In this document: positions 1-6,555 of the stretch, in pieces
Layout of the letters: each line of letters begins with the position of its first letter
Numbering within the stretch: position 1 is the stretch's first letter
NCBI GenBank assembly: GCA_902772745.1
Contig: CACYBV010000275.1
Location: 1-17,774, forward strand
Direction: 5' to 3'
DNA: 17,774 bases
Source: an uncultured Eubacteriales bacterium
Lineage (GTDB): Bacteria > Bacillota > Clostridia > Lachnospirales > Lachnospiraceae
Translations under genes and position numbers: made by a program
The notes under the pieces: model-generated
Seen by the model: the letters and a program-made list of their open reading frames with translations, nothing else
The model's database searches: none
Told to the model about the DNA's origin: nothing

Positions 1-30
1 CCGGAAGACTGATGTGACGGGAGGCCGGGC

Positions 31-655
31 ATGAAACCGATCGAAAACAAATGCATGCTGATCACCTACGCCGACAGTTTCGGCGGGTCTCCTGACGCCT
101 GAAGAGATTGATTCGATCAGCACAATCATCCGCGGCCGCTACATCCGCGAATTCCGAAAACTCCCGCAGGAGATGCAGGACCGGGACATGTTCTGGTCTT
201 CGAGAATCCGGACCGGCGCGGGGAAGGAGAAAATCTACCAGCTCGGCGGAACTTTCTTCAGCGCGATGGACGAGGATGAGGACGCGTACCTTCTCGCGCG
301 GATCGTCCAGCTCTTCACGCCGGGCATTCCGCAGATTTATTACGTCGGACTCCTCGCGGGAACAAACGATTTTTCCTGCCTTCTTGCAGGAACCGGCGGG
401 CGGGAAGTGAACCGACACAATTTCACGGAGGCGGAAATCCGCGAAAGGATGCAGGCGCCGTTCCTTCAGAAACTGTATGAAGTGATGCGCTTTCGGAACC
501 GCTGCCCGGCGTTTGACGGGGAATTCTCCTGCTCCGGCGGGAAAGACGGAAAGATCGAAATGCGCTGGGAGAACGGGGGCTGCAGCGCCGTCCTTCAGGC
601 GGATTTCAGGACAAAGCAGTACCGGATTCTGACGGAAGCGGGAGAAGCGCACTGA
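31..655 (+). pseudogene. gtfA: Sucrose phosphorylase remnant (N- and C-terminal ends joined by an internal deletion)
   Basis: The first reading frame, from ATG at 31, begins MKPIENKCMLITYADSFGG, the characteristic N-terminus of GtfA/sucrose phosphorylase (GH13_18, which phosphorolyses sucrose to glucose-1-phosphate and fructose). It stops at 100-102. From about position 86, in another frame, the sequence reads GLLTPEEIDSIS and continues through FTPGIPQIYYVG, LLAGTND and the GR.VNRHNF motif to the stop at 653-655, which is the family's C-terminal third. Compared from memory with the roughly 480-residue family, about 300 residues are missing, including the (beta/alpha)8 barrel with the catalytic Asp, Glu and transition-state Asp. 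The join lies near 79-90, around a GGCGGGTCTCC stretch, and also changes the reading frame. A GGGAGG ribosome binding site lies before the ATG, so the 5' end is intact. No functional enzyme can be made. An assembly error at the join is the main alternative. Confidence 0.88.
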
Positions 656-675
656 CGCAACTTACGAATCGCAGG

Positions 676-703
676 TTGTTTTTTGCTAAAAAAGTTGTAT
701 AAT
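676..703 (+). promoter_or_regulatory. Sigma-70 promoter of tldD-tldE
   Basis: TTGTTT (676-681) and a perfect TATAAT (698-703) are separated by 16 bp. They sit in an AT-rich patch just after the sucrose phosphorylase remnant ends, so transcription should start near 709-711, about 130 nt before tldD. Confidence 0.75.
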
Positions 704-707
704 GATG

Positions 708-810
708 TCAGAGCCGGAATCCGCGCCGTATCCCTGAAGACATATCGGGGAAGCGGTCCTGGACTCTGAACGGAGCGGCGGCGCAGCATAAAGGACTGAC
801 CCGGCTGTGA
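708..810 (+). promoter_or_regulatory. Structured 5' leader of tldD (possible cis-regulatory RNA)
   Basis: The leader can fold into nested long-range helices. AGCCGG (712-717) pairs with CCGGCT (801-806), extended by TCA (708-710) with TGA (808-810) across one mismatch. Inside that, GCGCCG (723-728) pairs with CGGCGC (779-784). The outer helix starts at the predicted transcription start and ends about 30 nt before the tldD ATG, with AAGGAAGG (821-828) left outside. I could not assign a known riboswitch class. GC-rich leaders form helices by chance, so this is a candidate only. Confidence 0.35.
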
Positions 811-840
811 TATACACGAAAAGGAAGGATACTTAAGACG

Positions 841-2274
841 ATGAAAGCACCTTTTTCACCCTATCTGGATGCTCTGGCTCCCGGGATGAAGACGCTTACG
901 GAGATCCTCGGACGCTCGTTTGACTATGTCAGCGTGCTCTCCACGGATTCCGTTGGTTTTTCGGTCTCCATTTCCCAGAGAAGCAAGCGTGTTTCAGGTA
1001 AAAACATGACGACGGAACGCGGCAATGTTGTCCGCGTTGCCAGGAACGGGCAGTACAGCGAGTACGCGTTCAATGAAGTCCCGGAACGGATCGAGGACCT
1101 GGCGGAAGAGATCGAAAAAGATCTTCAGCGCCAGTTCGACCTGATGGCGCTGACCGGAACAAAGACGTACGAGACCGGAATCCTCGATGACGAGCCGCTT
1201 CAGCTTTTTGTGGAAAAAGAAACCGAACGCCTCCCGGAAGAAGAGGATATGAAGGTACTCGTGGAAAAGCTGACCGAACTTTCCGGCCGGGGCATGGAGA
1301 TCATCCCCCGGGCACTGGACTGCATGCTGAATGCGAGTTCCACGCATATTTCCAAGATGTTCATCAGCAGAAACCGTTTCCTCCGTCAGAGCTATGTCTA
1401 TACGGAAGGCAGCTGCGCCTCCTACGCGCCGAGCGACGACGGCGAAATTAAGTTTGCCCATGAAGGCGTATCCGGATGCTGCGGCCCCGAAGTGCTCTCA
1501 GGCCTTTCGGAAGTCGTCGAAAAACTTCCGAAAATGATGGAAGAAGTGCTCGGCTCTGAAAAGATCGTGCCCGGCGAGTATGAAATCATCACCGATCCCG
1601 GCATCAGCGGCCTCATTGCGCATGAAGCTTTCGGTCACGGTGTCGAGATGGATATGTTCGTGAAAAAGCGTGCTCTGGGCGCCGAATACATCGGAAAACG
1701 CGTCGGATCGGATCTCTGCACGATGCACGAGGGCGCACTCTGCGACGAGAGCGTCACGGCATATGTTTTTGACGATGAGGGAACGCTTGCGGGCGATGTC
1801 ATAGAGATCGACCACGGGATCCTCAGGACCGGCATCTGCGACGCGCTTTCGGCGCTGCGGCTCGGGACAAAGCCGACCGGCAACGGCAAGCGCGAGAGCT
1901 TCTCGCACAAAGCCTATACCCGCATGACCAATACGGTTTTCGATTCCGGTGAGGATACGCTCGAAGAGATGGTGAAGTCTGTGAAGCACGGATACCTGCT
2001 TTCCGGAACCCAGAGCGGCATGGAAGACCCGAAGCATTGGGGCATCCAGTGCATTATTGCGCGCGGCTACGAGATCAAAGACGGCGAATATACCGGGAAA
2101 GTGGTTTCACCGGTCGTCATGACCGGCTATGTGCCGGATCTTCTCGGCGGAATTTCGATGGCTTCGACGGACCGCAAGGTGGACGGAAACGGCGCCTGCG
2201 GCAAAGGCCATAAGGAGTGGGTCAAGGTGGCCGACGGCGGCCCGTACCTGAAGACGAAAGCGAGGCTCGGATGA
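841..2274 (+). CDS. tldD: TldD-type metalloprotease, catalytic subunit
   Basis: A 477-residue member of the TldD/PmbA (U62) family, the usual full length. TldD forms a cytoplasmic heterodimer with TldE/PmbA that degrades unfolded peptides and, in enterobacteria, matures microcin B17 and degrades CcdA. The zinc-binding HExxxH motif is seen as HEAFGH at residues 261-266. The C-terminal cysteine thought to complete the zinc site is in GACGKG (Cys453). The glycine-rich C-terminal block DLLGGISMAS is also typical. The ATG follows AAGGAAGG at a somewhat long distance of 12 nt. The stop codon overlaps the start of the partner gene (ATGA), indicating translational coupling. I saw no candidate precursor peptide gene beside it, so its substrate here is unknown. 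Confidence 0.95.
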   Translation: MKAPFSPYLDALAPGMKTLTEILGRSFDYVSVLSTDSVGFSVSISQRSKRVSGKNMTTERGNVVRVARNGQYSEYAFNEVPERIEDLAEEIEKDLQRQFDLMALTGTKTYETGILDDEPLQLFVEKETERLPEEEDMKVLVEKLTELSGRGMEIIPRALDCMLNASSTHISKMFISRNRFLRQSYVYTEGSCASYAPSDDGEIKFAHEGVSGCCGPEVLSGLSEVVEKLPKMMEEVLGSEKIVPGEYEIITDPGISGLIAHEAFGHGVEMDMFVKKRALGAEYIGKRVGSDLCTMHEGALCDESVTAYVFDDEGTLAGDVIEIDHGILRTGICDALSALRLGTKPTGNGKRESFSHKAYTRMTNTVFDSGEDTLEEMVKSVKHGYLLSGTQSGMEDPKHWGIQCIIARGYEIKDGEYTGKVVSPVVMTGYVPDLLGGISMASTDRKVDGNGACGKGHKEWVKVADGGPYLKTKARLG

Positions 2275-3548
2275 TGTTATCACTGATACAGGAAAAAATC
2301 AAAGCGCTCGGATGCGAAGTCTGGGAGCTTACGGAAAAAACGGAACGCGGCTGGGAATTCTACTTCATCCGCCACGAACTGGACCAGAACCGGATTACCG
2401 ACGTGAAAACTTACGGCGTTACCCTTTACCGTGCGCTTCCGGATGGCTTTCTTGGCTCGGCTTCCGGCGAGATTTCGCCCGGCGCAACGGATCAGGAGAT
2501 TGAAAAGACGGTTTCCGACATTTATTTCCAGGCCTCTCTTGTGAAAAATCCGGCTTATCGGCTGAATGACAAAGCGGTCGTCACACCGGAGCTCCGGGAA
2601 GTCGATACGGCTGAAATCGCAAAGAACTTCATTACCGCGATGCAGGAAGTCCGGGAGACCAGGACCGAGGACATCAACTCCTATGAGATTTTCGTGAAGG
2701 AAATCACCCGTCATTACCTGAATTCGAACGGCGTGGAATACACTGTCCGCTACCCGAGCTCCATGATCGAAGTGGTTGTCAACGCGAGAACGGAAGACCA
2801 TGAGATCGAGCTTTACCGGATGTACCGTTCCGGTACCTGCGATCAGGCGAAGCTTCAGCGCGATATCGAGAAGACGCTCAAGTACGCGAAGGACCGTCTG
2901 CACACCGAGCCCACGCCGAAACTCGGCACCTTTGATGTGCTGTTCTCGACGGACGATGCTGTGAACATTTACTCGTATTTTGCCAACAAGACGAGCGCCG
3001 ACATGATCTACCGGCATCTTTCGGACTGGACGGCCGGAAAGGAAGTTGCGGAAAACGCGGGCGGCGACCGGATTACAATGAAGGCGGTTTCCGCACTTTC
3101 GAACTCTTCCGCAGATTATCCGATTGACGATGAAGGCGCGGCGATCAAAGACAGGCTCCTGATTGATCAGGGTGTCACAAAGAACAACTGGGGACACCGG
3201 CAGTTCTGCCAGTATCTCGGGATGGAAGACAGCTCCATCGTCCGGAACATCGTGGTCGAAGGCGGCTCACGCTCCGAGCAGGAAGTCCGCGAGGGCGATT
3301 ACCTCGAAGTCGTGGAATTCTCCGATTTCCAGGTGGATCCGATGGCCGGGAACATTGCCGGCGAAATCCGGCTCGGATATCTCCATCAGGACGGAAAGGT
3401 CCGGATTGTCAGCGGCGGTTCTGTCACCGGCCAGATGGCGGAGGCGGTTCCGACCATGGAATTCTCCAAAGAAACCGAACAGTATGACAGCATTGTGATT
3501 CCGCGCGTGACAAAGCTGAAAAACCTGAAGATTACGGGAATCGCGTAA
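2271..3548 (+). CDS. pmbA: TldE/PmbA, non-catalytic partner of TldD
   Basis: A 425-residue protein of the TldD/PmbA family that lacks HExxxH, as expected for the TldE subunit of the TldD/TldE protease. I placed the start at ATG 2271, which overlaps the tldD stop in an ATGA. An in-frame upstream start at 2217 would lie deep inside tldD and add a non-conserved 18-residue tail. A second ATG follows directly at 2274 and cannot be excluded. The C-terminal part contains the family-typical stretches YLEVVEFSDFQVDPM, AGNIAGEIRLGY and SGGSVTGQM. In E. coli tldD and tldE are unlinked; here they form one operon, as in many Gram-positive and archaeal genomes. Transcription ends at the terminator 16 nt downstream. 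Confidence 0.93.
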   Translation: MMLSLIQEKIKALGCEVWELTEKTERGWEFYFIRHELDQNRITDVKTYGVTLYRALPDGFLGSASGEISPGATDQEIEKTVSDIYFQASLVKNPAYRLNDKAVVTPELREVDTAEIAKNFITAMQEVRETRTEDINSYEIFVKEITRHYLNSNGVEYTVRYPSSMIEVVVNARTEDHEIELYRMYRSGTCDQAKLQRDIEKTLKYAKDRLHTEPTPKLGTFDVLFSTDDAVNIYSYFANKTSADMIYRHLSDWTAGKEVAENAGGDRITMKAVSALSNSSADYPIDDEGAAIKDRLLIDQGVTKNNWGHRQFCQYLGMEDSSIVRNIVVEGGSRSEQEVREGDYLEVVEFSDFQVDPMAGNIAGEIRLGYLHQDGKVRIVSGGSVTGQMAEAVPTMEFSKETEQYDSIVIPRVTKLKNLKITGIA

Positions 3549-3563
3549 AACACAGGGCTTTAG

Positions 3564-3608
3564 ACCCCGGCAGAGGAAGCACACGATTCCGCCTGCCGGG
3601 GTTTTTTG
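3564..3608 (+). terminator. Intrinsic terminator of tldD-tldE
   Basis: CCCCGGCAG (3565-3573) pairs with CTGCCGGGG (3593-3601). An inner GGAA/TTCC helix (3575-3578 with 3587-3590) sits below an 8-nt loop, and TTTTTT (3602-3607) follows. This is a textbook Rho-independent terminator. Confidence 0.95.
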
Positions 3609-3624
3609 CGGCCCGCAATGAGGA

Positions 3625-3654
3625 AAATCTCCGTACGCCGGCGTACGGAGATTT
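3625..3654. repeat. Perfect 30-bp palindrome with no loop
   Basis: The bases 3625-3639 (AAATCTCCGTACGCC) are the exact reverse complement of 3640-3654, with the centre between 3639 and 3640. It lies between the tldE terminator and the acetyltransferase gene. No U-run follows on the + strand, so it is not a terminator. A dyad this long suits a binding site for a dimeric regulator or a strong RNA hairpin. Confidence 0.95.
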
Positions 3655-3724
3655 GACAAATGCAGAAAGCCCGGAATGCGGCTTTATGCCGCTTCCGGTG
3701 ATTGGCGTGCGGGATGGCCCGCGC
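3653..3724 (+). other. Hairpin-rich leader of the GNAT gene with a consensus -35 hexamer
   Basis: A perfect TTGACA (3653-3658) overlaps the end of the 30-bp palindrome, but no convincing -10 box lies at 16-18 bp. Two further inverted repeats follow. CCGGAA-T-GCGGC (3671-3682) pairs with GCCGCTTCCGG (3688-3698) across a 5-nt loop with one bulged base. GCGGG (3709-3713) pairs with CCCGC (3718-3722) across a 4-nt loop. Neither is followed by a T-run. Confidence 0.5.
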
Positions 3725-3766
3725 AGAATTCGGAACAGAGAAAAACAGCATTCAGGAAGGGACAGC

Positions 3767-4297
3767 ATGAGAATCAGGAAAGCGAACCTGCAGGATTTTC
3801 CGGAGCTTCGGCGGATTTACCGCGCGGCGCGGGAATTCATGAGGACACACGGAAATCCGAACCAGTGGGGCAATACAAGCCCGGAGGAGGAACTGCTTCT
3901 AAGGGATCTCCGCGAAGGGCATCTGTATGTCGTGACCGCGGAATCGGAAGCCGCTGCGGACACAGGCCTGGCGGGGATGGAAACGCACCCCGTCGGGGCT
4001 TTCGCACTTTTTACGGAGCCGGACCCGACCTATGCGGTGATCGAGGACGGCAGCTGGCTTTCCGATACGCCTTATGCGACGATTCACAGCATCGGATCGG
4101 ACGGAAGCCGGCACCGGATTCTTACGGCCGCGCTGGATTTCGCGGAACCGCTGTTTCATCATATCCGGATCGATACGCATGCGGACAACTATGTGATGCA
4201 GCAGGCGCTTCAGAAGGCCGGCTTTTCGCGCCGGGGAATTATTTATCTGAAAAACGGCGATCCGCGGATTGCCTATGAAAGGCTTTCCCGTCGCTGA
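3767..4297 (+). CDS. GNAT-family N-acetyltransferase
   Basis: A 176-residue protein with the layout of a GCN5-related acetyltransferase, which transfers an acetyl group from acetyl-CoA to an amine. The N-terminal strand and helix (MRIRKANLQDFPELRRIY) are followed by a GNPNQWGN segment typical of a subgroup found in Firmicutes. The acetyl-CoA region is around residues 106-125, and the C-terminal motif is IRIDTHADNYVMQQALQKAGF (about 133-153). The canonical R/QxxGxG/A phosphate loop is poorly matched (GSDGSRHRI), so CoA binding may be atypical. The start at 3767 is chosen because AGGAAGG (3754-3760) lies 6 nt upstream; the same frame stays open back to 3653 but without a ribosome binding site there. 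The substrate cannot be deduced. Confidence 0.85.
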   Translation: MRIRKANLQDFPELRRIYRAAREFMRTHGNPNQWGNTSPEEELLLRDLREGHLYVVTAESEAAADTGLAGMETHPVGAFALFTEPDPTYAVIEDGSWLSDTPYATIHSIGSDGSRHRILTAALDFAEPLFHHIRIDTHADNYVMQQALQKAGFSRRGIIYLKNGDPRIAYERLSRR

Positions 4298-4300
4298 GGG

Positions 4301-4341
4301 AAAAAAGTATCCGGCCGGAACAGATTCCGGCCGGATTGTGT
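4301..4341. terminator. Bidirectional terminator between convergent genes
   Basis: CCGGCCGGAA (4311-4320) pairs with TTCCGGCCGG (4325-4334) over a CAGA loop. On the minus strand the hairpin is followed closely by TTTTTT (complement of 4301-4306). On the + strand it is followed by a looser T-rich tract (ATTGTGTTT). It can serve both the GNAT gene and the minus-strand membrane protein gene. Confidence 0.85.
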
Positions 4342-4361
4342 TTCACAGTATAAACCTGAAA

Positions 4362-5336
4362 TCACGCATACAGTTCTTTGTGAAGTTTTGCGAATCTCTT
4401 GGACTTCGTATCCAGGTTCGCGAAGCTCTGTTCTGTCGGAACGTCTTTCATGCCGGATTCAAGATAATTCTTCAGCACGCCGGTCAGGACAAAGGGGCGG
4501 ACAAACACCGAATGCAGGATAGACCAGAGAATCACGCCGGCACCGACTGCACAGGCAAGGGTGAAAGTCTGCGGATTGGAAAAGAAAGCCGGAAGCTCTT
4601 TTCCCGCACGGGCAGCGGCGTCCAGGACCTCGGCGGAAAGCACCGCAAAAGACTGGGGGAACTGCAGAAAGATTCCGTAGAAAACGCCTGAGAACGCACC
4701 GCCGATCACGAGGAGTGAGACCAGGCCGATACCGAAGACGCGGCCCATGTTTTTGAAGAAGGTCTTTCCGTGTTTGAAGAAGAGTACGGCGCCTTCAAGT
4801 GTGGCGCGGGCGGGCTTTTCGCTTTCACGGTAGAAAATCCAGCCGAGGCAGCAGTCTGAAAGATACGCGACGATGACCTGAAGGACCGCGGAAATCGCGG
4901 AACCGACCGCATTACCGGTATCTCCACCGACCGCATTGCCGACTTTGCTAATCGCGTTTCCGATCTCATTGAAGATGGCCTTTATGGCTTTGGTTGCCGC
5001 GAAAAACACGGCGACCGTCAGGAAACGGCGCTTTACAATTGCTCTGCCTTCGCGGACAACGTTGTCCGGAAGCTTTCCTTCCACGATGCCTTTTGTCATC
5101 ATGGCAATCTGCCCCGCCTTGAAGTAGTAGGAGACAAAACGCATCATGATCACGACAATGATGACACCGACGATAAAGCCGATCACAAGGCCAATCAGCC
5201 CCTTATCCATCATTTTCTCGGCAAGGACAAAGCCGAGGGTGGTAAGGCCGCCGAGTATGAGAAATGCGAAAAAGTCCCAAAGCACGCGAAGCAGCGAGAA
5301 GGAAAGTGTTTTTCTGTAAATCTCCCGATTGCTCAT
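4362..5336 (-). CDS. Multi-spanning membrane protein of unknown function
   Basis: A 324-residue protein that I cannot assign to a named family. Hydrophobic segments lie near residues 19-40, 46-66, 105-121, 145-168, 198-226 and 256-283, suggesting about six membrane passes. Between the third and fourth is a glycine-rich repeat in which GNA recurs three times (residues 126-143). The soluble C-terminus, ESGMKDVPTEQSFANLDTKS and on, is polar and looks conserved. The start is set at 5336 because AAGGAG lies 7 nt upstream on the minus strand; a longer in-frame start at 5387 would fall between the -35 and -10 boxes. It is transcribed alone from its own promoter, and is the only minus-strand gene in the window. 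Confidence 0.8.
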   Translation of the reverse strand: MSNREIYRKTLSFSLLRVLWDFFAFLILGGLTTLGFVLAEKMMDKGLIGLVIGFIVGVIIVVIMMRFVSYYFKAGQIAMMTKGIVEGKLPDNVVREGRAIVKRRFLTVAVFFAATKAIKAIFNEIGNAISKVGNAVGGDTGNAVGSAISAVLQVIVAYLSDCCLGWIFYRESEKPARATLEGAVLFFKHGKTFFKNMGRVFGIGLVSLLVIGGAFSGVFYGIFLQFPQSFAVLSAEVLDAAARAGKELPAFFSNPQTFTLACAVGAGVILWSILHSVFVRPFVLTGVLKNYLESGMKDVPTEQSFANLDTKSKRFAKLHKELYA

Positions 5337-5371
5337 CTGAATACTCCTTAATATATTAAAAATCAAGTGCC

Positions 5372-5400
5372 AGTATAGCAAAAACACCAGTTTTTTTCAA
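5372..5400 (-). promoter_or_regulatory. Sigma-70 promoter of the membrane protein gene
   Basis: Read on the minus strand, TTGAAA (5400-5395) and TATACT (5377-5372) are separated by 17 bp, close to consensus. The predicted start site is about 30 nt upstream of the ATG. Confidence 0.85.
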
Positions 5401-5490
5401 GTGGTATTGTACATAAAAAGAGGCATGGAACGAGCCGGTCCGGCAGTTTTTTCCTGTGCGGAAAGCCCGGCTCTTATTTTACGGTTTCGG

Positions 5491-5524
5491 TTGATTTTGA
5501 AGACCGGATGTGATACTTTATAGG
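5491..5524 (+). promoter_or_regulatory. Candidate promoter of the aldo/keto reductase-GH31-symporter operon
   Basis: Two overlapping candidates exist. TTGATT (5491-5496) with the extended -10 TGTGATACT (5509-5517) has a 15-bp spacer. TTGAAG (5497-5502) with TATAGG (5519-5524) has a 16-bp spacer. Either would start transcription about 60 nt before the gene. It is divergent from the membrane protein promoter. Confidence 0.5.
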
Positions 5525-5585
5525 TAACAATCTGTCTGTCCGGCGACCGTGTAAGGCCGGCAGAACGAACTTCAGGAGGTACACT

Positions 5586-6512
5586 ATGCGTTATATTGAA
5601 TTCGGTACACAGAAGGCGAAGATTTCCGAGGTGGTCGCAGGGCTCATGCGCATCAACCAGATGAGTGTTCCGGAGCTGGAGGTTTTTGTTGACACCTGTC
5701 TGTCGGAAGGCATCAACGCCTTTGACCTTGCGGACATTTACGGCGGCGGGAAATGCGAGGCGCTGATCGGCGAACTTCTCCTGAAACGCCCCGACCTTCG
5801 CGGCAAAATGTGGATCCAGTCCAAATGCGGAATTCACACGGACGGCTTCAACTATTTTGACTTCTCAAAGGAGCACATCCTCGCGTCTGTGGACAAGATT
5901 CTTATGAGACTTCAGACCGACCATCTGGATTCCCTGCTTCTGCACCGCCCGGACGCTTTGATGGAGCCGGAGGAAGTCGCGGAAGCCTTCGATATCCTTG
6001 AATCTTCCGGAAAGGTGCTGGATTTCGGCGTTTCGAATGAGAATCCTTCGCAGATGGCGCTTCTTCGGACCTGCGTGAAGCAGCCCCTTGCCGCAAACCA
6101 GCTGCAGCTTTCGGCGGCATTCACGCCGGCGCTTGACGAAGGCTTCAATGTCAACATGGAAATTGATGCGGGCATCGTCCGCAGCGCCGGGACCTTTGAA
6201 TACTGCCGGCTTCACGACATCGTGATCCAGGCCTGGTCGTCTCTTCAGTACGGCTATTTCCAGGGCGTGTTCTTCGGCGTTCCGAAATACGAGAAACTGA
6301 ACGCGAAGATCGATGAACTTGCGGAAAAGTACGGCGTTACCAATACGGCGGTCGCTTTAGCGTGGATCCTGCGCTACCCCGGAAAGACCCAGGCGGTCAT
6401 CGGAACGACAAAACCGGAAAGAATCCGCGAAGCCGCGCGCGCCTGCGACTTCACGCTCACGAGAAAAGAGTGGTACGAGATTTACCTTGCGGCGGGGAAC
6501 CGGCTTCCGTAA
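5586..6512 (+). CDS. Aldo/keto reductase, YdhF-like
   Basis: A 308-residue NADPH-dependent aldo/keto reductase with the (beta/alpha)8 fold, reducing a carbonyl to an alcohol. The catalytic tetrad is visible: Asp47 and Tyr52 in FDLADIYGGG, Lys80 in QSKCG and His120 in LLLHRPDAL. GVSNENPSQM and the C-terminal cofactor motif AVIGTTKPERI are family hallmarks. HRPDALM and the DIYGGG loop resemble the YdhF subgroup. The start is fixed by AGGAGG (5574-5579) 6 nt upstream. It is the first gene of a putative sugar operon, 43 nt before a GH31 glycosidase, so it may act on a sugar or sugar-derived aldehyde. The actual substrate is unknown. Confidence 0.9.
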   Translation: MRYIEFGTQKAKISEVVAGLMRINQMSVPELEVFVDTCLSEGINAFDLADIYGGGKCEALIGELLLKRPDLRGKMWIQSKCGIHTDGFNYFDFSKEHILASVDKILMRLQTDHLDSLLLHRPDALMEPEEVAEAFDILESSGKVLDFGVSNENPSQMALLRTCVKQPLAANQLQLSAAFTPALDEGFNVNMEIDAGIVRSAGTFEYCRLHDIVIQAWSSLQYGYFQGVFFGVPKYEKLNAKIDELAEKYGVTNTAVALAWILRYPGKTQAVIGTTKPERIREAARACDFTLTRKEWYEIYLAAGNRLP

Positions 6513-6520
6513 CAGAAAAA

Positions 6521-6540
6521 CTTTCCCCATAGGGGGGAAG
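6521..6540. other. Intercistronic hairpin
   Basis: CTTTCCCC (6521-6528) pairs with GGGGGAAG (6533-6540), 8 bp with one G-U pair and an ATAG loop, between the reductase and the GH31 gene. No T-run follows on the + strand, so it should not stop the operon. On the minus strand TTTTT follows, so it could stop antisense transcription. A role in differential mRNA stability is possible. Confidence 0.5.
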
Positions 6541-6555
6541 CCTGTGAGGTCTGAT

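Noticed and set aside
780..815. Stretch GGACTGACCCGGCTGTGAT resembles part of the cobalamin riboswitch core.
   Set aside because: The preceding GGGAA element is too far away and the GCCACTG and B12-box segments are missing before the tldD start, so I did not call a cobalamin riboswitch.
2280..3197. Long minus-strand open frame (305 codons) opposite tldE.
   Set aside because: It is an antisense shadow of a high-GC coding region, with no ribosome binding site and no recognisable protein features.
841..3548. A RiPP or microcin maturation locus around TldD/TldE.
   Set aside because: I saw no small precursor-like gene, cyclodehydratase or exporter next to the pair.
3653..3688. Perfect TTGACA as the promoter of the GNAT gene.
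   Set aside because: No acceptable -10 hexamer occurs at 15-19 bp; TTTATG is about 24 bp away. Listed only as part of the leader.
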